From Phlyctochytrium arcticum (Eukaryota > Chytridiomycota > Chytridiomycetes > Chytridiales > Chytridiaceae): DNA of 64,000 nucleotides. The position numbers and the translations under genes were made by a program. Below, piece after piece: positions 21,670 to 33,498 of the stretch. Below the pieces are notes generated by a model. The model was given only the letters and a program-made list of their open reading frames with translations. It was not told where the DNA came from and searched no databases. Every line of letters starts with the position of its first letter. The first letter of the stretch is position 1. The stretch spans positions 186,001 to 250,000 of the forward strand of contig JAHLKI010000007.1 in assembly GCA_025602905.1 (NCBI GenBank), in the 5' to 3' direction.

Positions 21670-24597
21670 ATGCATCCCTCTCCTGAGGAAAGCGCCGGAT
21701 GCGAATCGTCCGATGCGTCCCCCATCGTAGAGACAGTACTGACGGATATCGAGTCTCCAAACCCATCTGCAGCTATCGGGTCAGAGAAGGAACCCCACGT
21801 GCCAATGGATGTGGACGTGGCAGAACACGAGACGATTGTAGACGCCAATCCAGATCACGTTTCGGGTGATGAGGCTGCGGAGAGCACGGCAGTAGATGGG
21901 GCTGGCAGTAATACAAAAGATGGAACGAGTGACACCCTGTCAGACACGGGGAAAGGATCTCTGAACGCACCAGAAATGGAAGTAGAAGTGGATTCGGGTG
22001 CTCCGTCCCCAGAAGGCATGTCTCATTCGGATCGTCTACCCTTGCAGGGCTCGTCTTCCAAGGAAAACAGCCCACATTCCCACGAAAGGTCTGCTATTGG
22101 TGGCCGGCGTATGATGGTTACCCTGTCAAGTCTCAAAGTCCCTGCCACCCCCGTCCGAGGTAAATCCTCAGGAGATGAGTCTGTTTCCAAGAAAACCCCC
22201 GCAGTATCCCCAATTAGGCAACGCGTTGGACTTCGAAATAGTTATATGGTCACTCGGTCTAAAGGAAAAACATCCAAGACAATGTCATCTTCCCTTTCCT
22301 CGGATGATGAAGATCTTTGCGCAAAGAAGGTCGTAGAGGACAGCAGCGATGATGACCTTATGGCGCCAGTACCCTTTGGGCTGGGTACTGACAGTCGAGG
22401 TGAAAGGTAGGTGAATAAATTCTCTCTTTTGCGCAAACTGCGTTTTGACTCTGTTCCAGACGATCAGGTCGTAATCGTGGAGCGATCAATTACGCGGAAC
22501 CCCCTTTGGACCCATTCAAAGACCGCGTGCTGTTAGAAAGCGCCAAAAAGGTTGGCCGACTCTCCACGTCAGTCAAGAAACCCATGTTCTCGCTTGATGT
22601 ACTTTTACGCGACAAAAAAAAGCGAGATGCCAAACAAACGGAAGTCAATAAGCTTCTTGAGGCCCTTAAAACTATGGTGAGGGCAATACTTCACTTTGCG
22701 TGATGCGAACAGGCCTTGATGCTAAATATGGAAATCTTAGGAGGACAAGGAGGACTCTACATCCGTGGATCCATTGGATGACGCAGATTTGCGGGCTGAG
22801 CTTTCAGATGAAGCCGATGACGCCATTAGAGAGGTAAGACCTGAAGATTTGTCACAAATATGTTGCTGTTTTGACTTTGGATACGCTATATTTTCCAGTA
22901 CTTAAAGCAACCTAAGACATCTAAAAAAATGATATCTTACTTGGCTGCCATTGACATAAGTCAGGTGAGTCAAGACAGTCCTTTCAGCTTATTCTTTGAA
23001 CTATGAACTAAAGCAGAAATGTAAAATAGGATCTGGTATTTAAGCAAAAAGATCCACCGGCGACTCTTCCTGTGACTTGGCGTAAAGCACTGCAGGGTGG
23101 TCCTTCATGATTTTCGCGACGTATGCGCATGCAGTATCTAATCCAACCTTCTTTAAAGAATCTACAAGCGACTTTCTATTTAGCCATTCTGTCCACATCA
23201 TCACGCACAAGCGGCCAGAAAACAAGTCTTCTATCATGCGCTGGCTATTCGATATAGGTAAGTGATGCGAATTTTATTTTAACAGTATCGTACCATTAAT
23301 CCCCGATGTTCCAGTTTCTTACCATCCGGACCCAGAGCTTGCTCGACGTGCATATCACCATTTTCGCTTGGAAAGTGAGGTACGTCCTTTGAAGCGGGAG
23401 CATTTGGGAGCAGAATTTCACGTTTGTGACAGGATCTATCGTTGCGGGAATGGCAACTGAGCATTGAAGCTTTCAAGGAAGCTTTGGGCAACTTGGGAGC
23501 CCCTGTGAACAATCTGAAATCCTTAGATTGGGGGAAAATCATAAGGCAGGAAGATCCACAACCCAAAGAAGGTGGCGACGCACATGAAGACGACATATTC
23601 AACCGAATCCGCTTGGTAACCTTGATGATTGCGGCATGTGCAAAACAGCAGTGAGTCAAACATGGTGATCTCGAATTGCAATAAAATGACCCTCTCCTCA
23701 ATAGAATCTGGACTAACGGTGACGATCTGGTACAGCTTATTGTTATCCTGACGATAATGGCAGCAGATCGACGAGTTCGGACTTTGTTTGTCGATGATAT
23801 AGGTGACGCCTTGGCAGAACTTCTTGGGGCATTGAGCCGTTTAGGCAAAAATGCTAGGTACGATGAGGCCATTGGAGCCGAGCTTGCCAACATTGGTCGA
23901 GGAATCCCCTTTGTACAGTTCCAATTGGTCCAATCTTTGTTCTATTGCGCATGTTTGACACCGAACGGTCGGGAGACTCGTAGAGTCGTAGCCCGGAAAA
24001 TTATTTTGTCACTATCAGACAAACCTTCTGGAGGTTCAAGCGAACACCTTGATGCCAGCCCGGATATAAGCGAGAGAGACACCAACACGCCCGACAAATC
24101 TTTCGCGCCAATTCTAGCCGCCGTCCGTGCTAGCAGTATATTTAATCCATCACGATACGCCGGAGCCCGGGAAGATCAAGATTACATTGACCTGGGAGCC
24201 ATGGTTCAAATTTTGAGTGTAGCTGTGGGAGTTTTAGAGGATATGACAGGACAGACGGTAAGCGACTCCGAGACTCGAGTGCACATGAAGCTCATATTGT
24301 CATTTCACAGAAATTCGCCTCACAATTAGCCAGCCATTTGCGAACAATTTATGGCAACATTTCAGATCCACGCGCTGCTTTCCTGGAGCGAACAAGGGTA
24401 TGACGGTTCGGAAGTTATACCTTCAATTCGCTGACTAACTTTGATTTCGCTCCCCTGAATAGGCCAAGCACGAGTTATTGACGTTAAGTACATGGCTCCG
24501 GAGTCTAACACCTGTGAATGATGCATTTTACGGCGAGGCCCAGACCAAACTTTCATTTTCCACCCCGGCGCCATCTAACGGCTCCAAAACGCTTTGA
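21670..24597 (+). CDS. CANIN-domain protein, SLF2/FAM178 (Nse6-like) type
   Basis: Likely nuclear loader or regulator of the Smc5-Smc6 DNA repair complex. The N-terminal 240 residues are acidic, Ser-rich and disordered (SLSSDDEDLC ... EDSSDDDL). The rest is a helical domain over about eight exons. It includes PLDPFKDRVLLESAKKVGR, FSLDVLLRDKKKRDAKQTEV, LPVTWRKALQ, SIMRWLFDI, VSYHPDPELARRAYHHFR and FVQFQLVQSLFYCACLTPNGRETRRVVA. This order resembles the FAM178/CANIN domain (PF14816) of human SLF2. The resemblance is remembered and partial. An intron 23094-23131 begins GTGGTC, a weak donor, but it is needed to keep the frame. The true start may lie upstream. Ends 195 bases from the next convergent ORF. 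Confidence 0.55.
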
Positions 24598-24792
24598 GCA
24601 GCTTATCACCCCTCAACAGTCATGATGATAAAGTGATCCGCTGGGCCATCACACCAACTTGTGAGCATATTAGCAATCCATTAGGGACAGACATAGTATG
24701 TGTTTACGTCAACACATTCTAGTAGAATTAGCATTAGGCAATGTAAATACGCAATCAAAACAAAGGAGGGTAGCGGCTATCGAATGACTATC

Positions 24793-26157
24793 TCAGAAAT
24801 ACTTTGCCGCCAACTGGTCTAGCGTTAGATCCTGCATATCGCGATAGAGCAAGTCAAGCGCGCTGATGCCGCAACTCTGCTCGTTCGGGCGGACCAGCTT
24901 CTCTCGCTCTTCGGTTGCACATTCGGGGCTTTCGCAAGTGATAATACTCGAAGAGTCGCAAACTTGAAGTCTATCTATTGCAGAGAGATAGCTGAGGTCC
25001 GGCGCATTTTCCCATCCGATATCCCATGTGACGGGTCTTTTCCAACTATCCTGTCGCAGTGGTGGCTGTGGAGGTCGGGGCAGTGGATGCAGTTGGAGGG
25101 AACGTCGCGTGTTTGTCAAATCTTCTTTTTTGAGGACCTGCAAGGCCCGTATGTGCTTGAACGTGCCATTTAGTGCATGCATCTGTGCTTCCAAAAGCGC
25201 CGAGACGGAAGGAACCTGCTCGGTCTTCGACTCGGAGCTGGGGTTGATTCGCTGCACTGTCTCATGCTCCGGCTCCATATTTGGGGTCCAACTCGGATCA
25301 TCGATGCCTTCCTTCCTCAACAAAGGACACGATGTGTCACTGCTTAAGCTGGAACGGGGCGATGCCCGTGAGTGAAGGCTAGGTTGTTGCAGCTGCTTTG
25401 TTGCACGCGACGATAAGTAGCTTCGTCTTATCTCCCGTTGAATGGATGACGCCCGGTTTGCATGATTAGCGACCCGCTTCCCAAAGTTGACTAAAGGAAG
25501 TGCTTTTTGATTCGCCAATTCGGATCCTTTCAAGCAGAGTGTATATGTCTCATCTTGATTCACATCTTTCGCACCCAGCGTTTGAATTGGCTCCTGTTGA
25601 GATTTGATGGACAAAATACTGCGGGTTGGACCACTACATCGTCTTTCCGGCCGATTGTCCAACACAGGATCCGGCCTATTTGAAATTGTTGCACTTGCTA
25701 GCCTTTGCAAAGAGCCATAATCACAGGTGGTTAATGATTCATGCGAGGATTTGCTACTGCGCAATCGTCCCCAAGAACTTTTGCGCACAGACGGAGATTT
25801 GGACTTTCGAGACGCAAAGGAGAACCGCCGACAAACCCGTGTCAGTGACCGAAGTATTTTCCGAAAGTGTGTTCTTGCAGACTTCTTTGTTTTCCCTTCG
25901 TGAACTCCTCCGGGAACTTCTCCGCAATGTTGAGGGGGTATTGTTGACTCAAACCAAACCGGATCACCAGATCTTAGCGGTGGTAGGACGTCCTCTCTCC
26001 GTCGGCTAACGTTACGCCAAGTAATTCTAGGCATCGCCTCGTCTTCTTGTGCTGTTCTGGTTTTGGCAACCCGGCAACAGCGTGAGATCTTTGGAAGGAT
26101 TGGCCGAAATGGTGGGAAAGAAAGGACGCGTTCGAATGCTGCGCACAAGATCATCAT
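24793..26157 (-). CDS. Unrecognised 454-residue protein, single exon
   Basis: One uninterrupted ATG-initiated frame of 454 codons, in a genome where most genes are split. The N-terminus is hydrophobic then basic (LCAAFERVLSFPPFRPILPKI). The middle is very rich in Arg, Ser and Lys and probably disordered. The C-terminal end is more structured and Leu-rich (ISALDLLYRDMQDLTLDQLAAKYF). No family recognised. The ATG is only 41 bases after the stop of the START-domain gene on the same strand, so the two may share a transcript or this one may have a very short leader. Confidence 0.6.
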   Translation of the reverse strand: MMILCAAFERVLSFPPFRPILPKISRCCRVAKTRTAQEDEAMPRITWRNVSRRREDVLPPLRSGDPVWFESTIPPQHCGEVPGGVHEGKTKKSARTHFRKILRSLTRVCRRFSFASRKSKSPSVRKSSWGRLRSSKSSHESLTTCDYGSLQRLASATISNRPDPVLDNRPERRCSGPTRSILSIKSQQEPIQTLGAKDVNQDETYTLCLKGSELANQKALPLVNFGKRVANHANRASSIQREIRRSYLSSRATKQLQQPSLHSRASPRSSLSSDTSCPLLRKEGIDDPSWTPNMEPEHETVQRINPSSESKTEQVPSVSALLEAQMHALNGTFKHIRALQVLKKEDLTNTRRSLQLHPLPRPPQPPLRQDSWKRPVTWDIGWENAPDLSYLSAIDRLQVCDSSSIITCESPECATEEREKLVRPNEQSCGISALDLLYRDMQDLTLDQLAAKYF

Positions 26158-26198
26158 TATAATTACAATGTTTCTCTAAAATGGTACTTAATATAATT

Positions 26199-27270
26199 TT
26201 ATTCTGCCCTATTGTAGCTTAACAGTTTTCGCCTTGTCCATAGCTTGTGCATCTTCAAGGCAAACAGAATCACGACCATGTAAGTACTGGTCAATGAAAG
26301 TAGAGAGTTCACACGCGATAGCAAGGACCGACGCACAGTCGGCGCCTTTGAAGAAGGAACCTTCATAAGTCTAGATGGGGCTGTATGTAGGCTCACTTGA
26401 GATGGTGCCGGGCTCATCGATATGCTTTCGACTACTGAAGGTGGCGATACTACTTGCTCCGCAGCATCCAACAGTAAAGACGTTGGCTGACCCTCGACCG
26501 TTATCAAAAGCCTGTCCAATGCCTTAAAGCTATTCGGCATACTTTTTGTACCGACAGCCGCGATGACGCTTTTAGGGATCCTGCCACAATAAAAAATCAG
26601 AGGTGAGAATAATGCATACGTGAAGCGTCTATTACCAGCCTTTCAAGTCGCCATCTGCGACCTGAATCACTCGGCACATTCCCGTCTCGTTTCCAGGACA
26701 AGGCCCCACAATTTGGCCTGATATCTTGGTCTCCATTCGTACAATTCCTTCGATATCTCTGGAAGGATAATCGGGATGAGAGACAGACTGTGCAACGTTC
26801 ATGAGCCGTCCATCCTCCAATCGCTCGATGTGGGCCAAGACTAGTGCATCGCGAGGGGATGCCGGCCATACCCCCTTTGTCTTCATGAACTGAACCTGTA
26901 CTTGATGCTCAGTACTCTCCAAACAGGATAAATTGCCATTAACTGAACAACAGACCTTTGTGGCAGGGTCCACCTCCTCTATGATTCCAGACTCTTCACA
27001 AAGTTCATCCCACTGTCCTCGACGCGTGATGTCGGCCAAGGTATCAAATGCAGTCTCTGGTGTGCAGTTCAAATCTGCGACTACTTTTATACAAAAGTCG
27101 GTGTTTTGCAACTTGTACACTGTGATTCGAGGATTGACTACTGATGCGACCTCATCCCAACCATCATTCTTTGTGCTCTCTTGCACCAGTGCTAGGAGCT
27201 TTTCCTTCATGCGTCGAATCTGTGACGCATAACGACCACCGTCATTTCGCTTAGCAGTTTTAGGAGGCAT
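26199..27270 (-). CDS. START lipid-binding domain protein with C-terminal membrane anchor
   Basis: Predicted lipid-transfer or lipid-sensing protein. Two exons. The START domain shows DFCIKVVADLNCTPETAFDTLADITRRGQWDELC, typical of the family's helix and Trp-Asp start, then VWPASPRDALVLAHIERLEDGR (the WPxSPRD block), SRDIEGIVRMETKISG and, over the intron, a W-IPKSVIAAVGTKSM end that matches the terminal START helix. After a Ser/Pro-rich linker comes one membrane segment (SLTSTYMVVILFALKM) near the C-terminus, suggesting a tail anchor. The substrate cannot be told from sequence. Divergent from the phosphatase-like gene with a 461-base promoter region. Confidence 0.82.
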
Positions 27271-27731
27271 TCAGTTATAAGCAGGGAGTTGCAAATGGAG
27301 TGTTTGCACGAAAGCTTCTCGGATGTCTGTCTGGACGCCCTGCACGACCCAGAGGTCACATGCCATGGAATATCCAGGGATCTACCCCAAAGCTTTGTTT
27401 ACGTTCAGCGACCCAAGCGGTTTTCAAAATATTGAGGAATAGTTGAGGCGACTGGCAGTTGTTCAAACAGGCAGCTCTACAGTAGTTAGGATTCCCACTC
27501 AATAACGGAAACGTCGGAGAGCAAATGCGCCAGCGTCACTTCCTTAGATAGCAAAGCACGCCAAGTGAACAAAATGGGAGAGCAGAAGGCCGTTCAGACC
27601 ATCAACTCTCAAACTCGGATTTGAATTGGTCATGTGATTTTACCTCCGACCGGCGATTTTGACCGTTCGAGATGTACAAAAATTGAAATGTTCAAACAAT
27701 GTGAAGCTTATTGCTCAGCTCAGTTAGCGAA
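27271..27731. promoter_or_regulatory. Divergent promoter region, START gene and phosphatase-like gene
   Basis: Contains both 5' regions. A 46-codon plus-strand ORF with its own ATG (27295-27435, begins MECLHESFSDVCLDAL) lies inside. It has protein-like composition, but I cannot assign it. It could be an upstream ORF or chance. Nothing else is recognised. Confidence 0.3.
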
Positions 27732-28976
27732 ATGAGCCGCTTGCCCCCAGTGTATCCTCCTTTTCGCTATGGAATCGTGGAAGAGGATCTCCACCGCGGG
27801 GCGTATCCAAAAGAACGCAACTTCCGGTTTCTCCGCCGACTTCGTCTGAAGACAATTTTATCACTGATACCAGAACCACCTAATGCAGACTTAGCCGAAT
27901 TCTGCGCATCAGAAAACATATCGTCCATTCATGTGCGGGTCGATAAACCGAAGGAGCATGTCCCGCTATCATTCCAAAAAACAAGTCATATTTTGACGCT
28001 ATTGGCTGATCCCAATAATCATCCCATTTTTGTTCATTGCCTGGACGGAGCGGGCGTGACGGGGGCTGCGGTAATGTGCTTGCGCAAGTTACAATGCTGG
28101 ACGATGGCCTCAATTTTGATCGAGAGTACGCGTTATCATAAGGAGGGGGTCATTGGAAGCGAAGAGGCCGAATTTGTGGAAAAGTTTGCTGCGGATGTGG
28201 AATTACCAGCGCGAATACCCAAGTGGCTATGGGGTGGTCATGTCGGCTTCAAGAAGCATCCCAGTTTAAGGTTAAAGATTCCCACCCAATCAACATCACA
28301 AGGAAAGTCAGCGAGTCAAAGTGCGATTGGTTCGGCCCATGAATCCGCAGCTTCTCATCCGTCATCCTTAACCCCCATCAACACCGATGCCAATTACTTG
28401 GCTGTCAATGATAACCATCTAGCCTCAGATGTCAATCTCTCATCCCCGTCCATCAACACGAGCGTCCAATCGTCATCCTTGATGCACTCGCCCTTTACAT
28501 CCGAAGACTCTCAATCTTTGTTTACCGGAAGTTCAGAAATACGAATTCCGCGTAGATCTATCCCCGGCAGTGCTTCTACTTCGATTTTTGGGAGCTTCGC
28601 AAGCGTCCCAACTGCAACAGCAGCGTCATCCAGTCCTTACACGACCATACCAGCGTCAACTACCGCGAGCGGTTCCAATGCCGTCACACACGCCTTGTCT
28701 GTACCAAAAGATGTAGGCGGATCACCCATGAGTTCTCATCTAGGACGTCATGATATGCGCAAGGAGAAGGAAGATCTCAGAAGACGGGCTGTTACGGATA
28801 ACCTACTAAATATGGATGTGGTATCCCGGGTCGGCGACGATCTGCAAGGCTCGCAAACAGATGGAGACGATGAGGGCCTCGAAGAGGAGGATGTTGAAGA
28901 CGGGATGTCCATGACTTTGCAGGCACTGGCTCTTGAAATGAGTGGTTCGTTTGTCAAGGTCAACTCAAAGCCATAG
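27732..28976 (+). CDS. PFA-DSP tyrosine phosphatase fold protein, Oca6-like, probably inactive
   Basis: Single-exon gene of 414 residues. The N-terminal 170 residues are a plant-and-fungi atypical dual-specificity phosphatase domain: FRYGIVEEDLHRGAYPKERNFRFLRRLRLKTILSL, then a P-loop HCLDGAGVTGAAV and WTMASILIESTRY. The catalytic CX5R signature is broken: Cys is kept but Val stands where Arg should be. The rest is Ser/Thr-rich and disordered, ending in an acidic EGLEEEDVEDGM segment. ATG taken at 27732; an upstream TTG is not a start. In yeast, related OCA proteins bind inositol pyrophosphates or act in stress signalling. A binding rather than catalytic role is inferred here. Stop is 74 bases from SSRP1. 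Confidence 0.8.
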   Translation: MSRLPPVYPPFRYGIVEEDLHRGAYPKERNFRFLRRLRLKTILSLIPEPPNADLAEFCASENISSIHVRVDKPKEHVPLSFQKTSHILTLLADPNNHPIFVHCLDGAGVTGAAVMCLRKLQCWTMASILIESTRYHKEGVIGSEEAEFVEKFAADVELPARIPKWLWGGHVGFKKHPSLRLKIPTQSTSQGKSASQSAIGSAHESAASHPSSLTPINTDANYLAVNDNHLASDVNLSSPSINTSVQSSSLMHSPFTSEDSQSLFTGSSEIRIPRRSIPGSASTSIFGSFASVPTATAASSSPYTTIPASTTASGSNAVTHALSVPKDVGGSPMSSHLGRHDMRKEKEDLRRRAVTDNLLNMDVVSRVGDDLQGSQTDGDDEGLEEEDVEDGMSMTLQALALEMSGSFVKVNSKP

Positions 28977-29050
28977 AGTGACCTGGCAACCCACTTTACT
29001 TTTCCTTTGTACATATAATATCATCTGTTGCCGCTACTATTACAAACTAT

Positions 29051-31848
29051 CTATTCGTCGTCTTCGCTATCTACAAACTCTGAACTTTTATACTCTTTAC
29101 TTGCAGATTTGGGCGTGGATTTGGGCGCAGCAGACTCCTTTTTGGAGGATTTGGCAGGTGTGGCAGGTGTTTCGACACCCTCGCTGGCGACATATTCTGC
29201 CCGCGCCTTTTCATACCGCTCCTTGTCTTCGGCGGCAATCAGATCAAATTTCTAGATTTAAGCGTATTAGACAGAGCCAGGCTGGCATCCATAACAAAAA
29301 TTGCTTTCTTACCTCCTTATCTTCTGAGGAAATATTCTTCCAAAGTTCAGCCAACTTCTTTGTGGCATCGGTCATGCTCAAGGAGGGATCCTCTTTGGTG
29401 ACCTCCGGTCGTTTCTCTCTACAGAAATGCAGGAAGGCAGTTAAGTTTTTCTTTGGTGCATTGGGGTCCTTTTTGGCCTTCTTCTTGGTTGGCTCCTTTT
29501 TCGATGAGGAAGACACGGCCTGCTTGGTGGCCTTTGGTTTTGCTACTACAAACGAGAATGATTAACCAACCATGCGAATATCATTTTCAAAAAGTCTTAT
29601 GTACCTTTGACTGGCGCTGCTCCGTCGTCGCTAGCATTCCCGCTGGGTTCAGCGGCGCCACCTTCCTCGTCACTGCTGCCTGCATACGCCTCATCGAACT
29701 CCTCGGCAACATCACTGACATCATCCGGAGCGAAATCCTCATCCTCTGCGGACAGGAAATGTTTAGGAAGGAAGAACATCGCGGGCTTCAAGGGTGGATC
29801 CGGTACTAACCACTTTCGTCATCATCCTCATCATCCAATCCGGTCATATCCGTGTGTGATCGCTTACGGTTACCATCATCTTCGCTGTCAATGTCGCTTT
29901 CATCGACATAACCAGCGCCAGGAGTATCTGCCAGTTCGCTCAGGACATGCATCTTCTTGGCCCGGAAATAGGACATTAGGTGGTCATGCTCCTCTCTGCA
30001 AAGGTTTAAATCAGCACGGGGTCGAGTTCTTGATCAACCAAAGGTTGGAATAATCGGTCATACCTTGCGATACTCGTGAAGACAAATTCACGTCCATCAG
30101 TCAGATTGAACCGGATCTCAAAAGTCTTGAGCGCGTTGGCACCTGCTTGGCCAACACGCGAGAAGGTCACTGCAGATACTTCAGAGTGTGGAATATATAT
30201 GGCAGGTTTGGGAATCGACAACAGAGACTTTTCCAGAGGGTAAAGATAGGCTTCGTTGGCCTTGTATGCACACTTAACACCGCTCTGGGCTTGATTGCTG
30301 TTGGTTTCTTGAGTAAGTAACGACGTAGACATGTCCGAATAGCGGCACCCACCTCTTGAATGTTCCGCCCGGAGAAATCAGCTTTTTACCGGAAAGACCC
30401 TTCAGAATGTCACTGACGACTTCGTACAAGGGGCCATCGTACTCCTTCTTCAACCGGTCGGCATATTTGGTAGTAAGCGCCTCCCTAAGCCGATGTTAGA
30501 TAAGAAATGCATTCGGTACGCCAATCTCCGTGGACCGCGCCCGTTCTCAGGTCAACAAGAGCTTTAACGGCAATCATTGATTCCGTCTGAGTTGGGGCCG
30601 GAGTAAAGGAAATTGGCGTGCTATAAGCTACTCACTCTTCAATGGTCAGATTGATCTCCACCTCCTCTTCGCGCTCAAACTGGAACGTCAAGAAGGGATA
30701 CCGGGTCTGACCTTGGCGCAGGGGAGGATCCAGACCTACTACCATCATAAAGTGTAGATCATCCGGCTTTGGCAGTAGCGCCAGCATGATAATTGAGCTG
30801 TACAAGATTTTGTAATCGTGCGATTTGCCGCGGAGGCGGAAAAAGTCTGCGTGCATGTCCACCTCGAAACGGCCACTTTTGAAAACGCATTCAGTTGGTA
30901 GTGCCTAAAACGTATTGAGACTTCCACATACCGAGGTGTAAGGCACAGCACATTCTCGAAACTGGCAATAGACTCGCCGAAACCCTCTCCAAAGTCTGAC
31001 TTTTGCTTGATTGTTTCACAAAGTAGGCTAGCGGACGTAAGAGCAGAGCCATCTTCATCCAAGACCGGCTTTTGACCGTCTTCACCAATGGGACTGTCCT
31101 CCTTGTCAGCGTCACCATCATCATCTTTAGCTTTTCCTTCCTCCTCCTTATCTTTGAAAAGCTTGACCCCATCTTCATTCTCAGTGACCTGGCTTTGAGT
31201 ACCCACTCCTGGCACGAAAAATCGGATCTCGACCAGTGTATCCTCACCACGAGATGCCTTCGGGTCCCGCTCTCCAGTCGCAAACTCCACGGAAACCTCA
31301 TTCCTGGATGCCAAATTGGCGCCAGCGACGTCACTAAGCGGAACTTCGAACGCTGAATGGTTCGCAACATTGAAGCCCATGTGATTGCCAGAAAACTCAA
31401 TTTCTCCCCAATTCCATCCTCGGACCGACGTTTCCTTCCGCTCTAAAGTTTTGTGGTACAGATTCTTGATGAGATGGGACAAGGTATCATAGCTCTGGTG
31501 GAGGAAAGTCAACATCGGCGTCGTTTTAGATGGCACAACACAATCATACTAACGTCTCGAGGAAATCCATCAAATTTGGCAATTGATCCATCCTTTTGCT
31601 GAATCCGGAGTTGAAAGTCGCGGGCACATCGCTGCCACGACAGCTTCTGTATTTCTCCAGCCGGGACAGCCGTAACTTTCCCACTCGCTGCGTTCTTCCA
31701 ACCAATGCCTGCTTCAGCGACCTTGAGCCGGCCCAACGCCTATAGCATCCACCAGCTTAACAACGTCCGATCTGGTGTCTGAAGAAAACACTCTCACCTT
31801 GGCGGTATTCTTCCCCCCAAGAAAGATGTTTTCAAACTCTCTTGCCAT
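29051..31848 (-). CDS. SSRP1: SSRP1, FACT histone chaperone subunit with fused HMG box
   Basis: FACT subunit that handles H2A-H2B and H3-H4 during transcription and replication. About nine exons. The N-terminal PH-like part shows FENIFLGGKN and GRLKVAEAGIGWKN ... AKFDGFPRD. The middle shows VRGWNWGEIEFSGNHMGFNV, FEVPLSDVAGANLASRNEVSVEF, then LDPPLRQGQTRYPFL, then YLYPLEKSLLSIPKPAIYI. An acidic stretch (DVSDVAEEFDEAYAGSSDEEG) precedes an HMG box (KKDPNAPKKNLTAFLHFCREKRPEV ... LAELWKNISSEDKE) that continues into the last exon and a Lys/Ser tail. The HMG box is part of the same protein, as in animals and plants. In yeast it is a separate protein, Nhp6. Start 31848 (MAREFENIF). Confidence 0.94.
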
Positions 31849-32185
31849 GTTCTAGTTTCTTGGGTGATCTTCCCCTGCAGAATCTGGTTTGGCCCCTCAC
31901 ATCCAAATTCGCGAAGTCCACTCAACCACTCAATTACATCGAGTCACGTGGTTTCGGGGGTTGAATTTGTGGGAATTTGACCTCGATGATATTGCATCGA
32001 GTTTTGTCCGAACAAATGACAAACCAACAAGGTACATTATTGAGTATCAAATTCGAGCATACACTCGCTTATCACGCGCTGCAACCTCTTACTCAATCGG
32101 TCACCGATTGCCACGGCTGCGTCAACAGTTCACAAATACACTATTTTGCAGGACTTTCAGCGTAACCGGATCAAGCCAGACGACT

Positions 32186-32985
32186 ATGCAGCACCCAGGA
32201 CGTCTAATCTACCCGGCTGCCGATAGGAACAAAGGACCTATCACTGCTGCACTTGCACCAATTCTAGTAGACGCACATCGAGGTATATAAGCGAAATGGC
32301 GGACCTAAACCCGCAAAAGCGTTCCATTCGAGAGGACCCTCCCCCCTTCAACCCCTTATCCTTCTGTGCGAACGTGGATTTGACATCCTTTTTAAATAGT
32401 GCTTGAGTTGGCATCGGGATCTGGTCAACACTGTGCTCATTTGGCCCAAAACTTTCCGTTGGTGCACTTCCAACCGTCCGAGGTGGAAGACCAGTCCTTG
32501 TTCAAATCTATCAATACATACGCCGAAAACTGCAAAAACGTCGCATCTCCGCTCCCCCTAAATGCCACAAATCCAGAGCACTGGCAAGCCATGCGGGACA
32601 AAGTCGAAGCGGAAGGTCCTTTTGATGTAGTCTACTTCAGTAACCTTCTGCACATTTCTCCATGGAATGTTACAGAATGTATAGCCCGAGAGGTCCCTAC
32701 TCTACTTGCTAAGCAAGGGGCTGTGTGCATCTATGGACCTTTCAACCGGGATGGTAATTTCACATCTGACAGCAATAGAGAGGTATCTTCGTGCGTTCTG
32801 CAAACACTCATAACGGAGTTTAACCTTTCGTAAAGTTCGATCTCAATCTCCGAGAAAGAAATGAGGAGTGGGGTCTGCGAGATTTGGAAGTCGTGGCTCA
32901 GGAATTTAAAAAATCCGGGCTACACCTTGCGGAGATAAAGGACATGCCGGCGAATAACTTCACCCTAGTATTCATGCGAAATTGA
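32186..32985 (+). CDS. METTL26: METTL26 (UPF0585) methyltransferase-like protein
   Basis: Class I SAM-dependent methyltransferase fold protein of the UPF0585 family; substrate unknown. Three exons. The start reads LIYPAADRNKGPI (human AAAAERNKDPI). After an 80-base or longer intron comes the SAM-binding motif VLELASGSGQHCAHLAQ. Then FDVVYFSNLLHISPW, VCIYGPFNRDGNFTSDSN, and after a second intron FDLNLRERNEEWGLRDLE and the ending IKDMPANNFTLVFMRN, all at family positions. Divergent from SSRP1 with 337 bases between starts. Confidence 0.92.
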
Positions 32986-33498
32986 CGCAATGTTCCTCAT
33001 CCTATGAGACACAAAACTCAACATGTCCCAATTCTGGCGCTATTCATCCAGCAACGGGCATTTAGTCAAGCGGAGACGGTGGTTGGCTGGGTCTTTGGCC
33101 TTGGTGACATCGCGTAGGCTGCCACCACACCTGCTCCGATTTTAATGATGTGCAGACACCAGCAGATTGGCAAAGATCACCATAAATATTGGCATTTTCT
33201 TGCAGAGAGCAGGCAATGCTCATATTTCCTTTACCATCGCTGAATAAAAATTTGGCTTCTAGTGCATGTTTGTGCTTAAAATGTCGCAAAGGAAGCATTT
33301 TGTTCCATATTCCTAATTCTATAATACACTTCAAAAATACTCGTTTAGTGGTGATCGCCGACCTGGCCAAAATTTGCTTTCGACGCCTATTGCGTCAAAA
33401 GGGCCAATATCAGACAAGCCCTGGGATAATAATCCTATACGGAGAACTCGGTCCTCCATAGATACATAATTGAAAAGAATTCGCCTTAGCCCCAAAAA
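32986..33498. other. Interval between two convergent genes, no gene seen
   Basis: METTL26 ends on one side and the formin stop lies on the other, so this should be 3' untranslated sequence of both. Open frames here are short and have no start or recognisable family. Confidence 0.5.
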
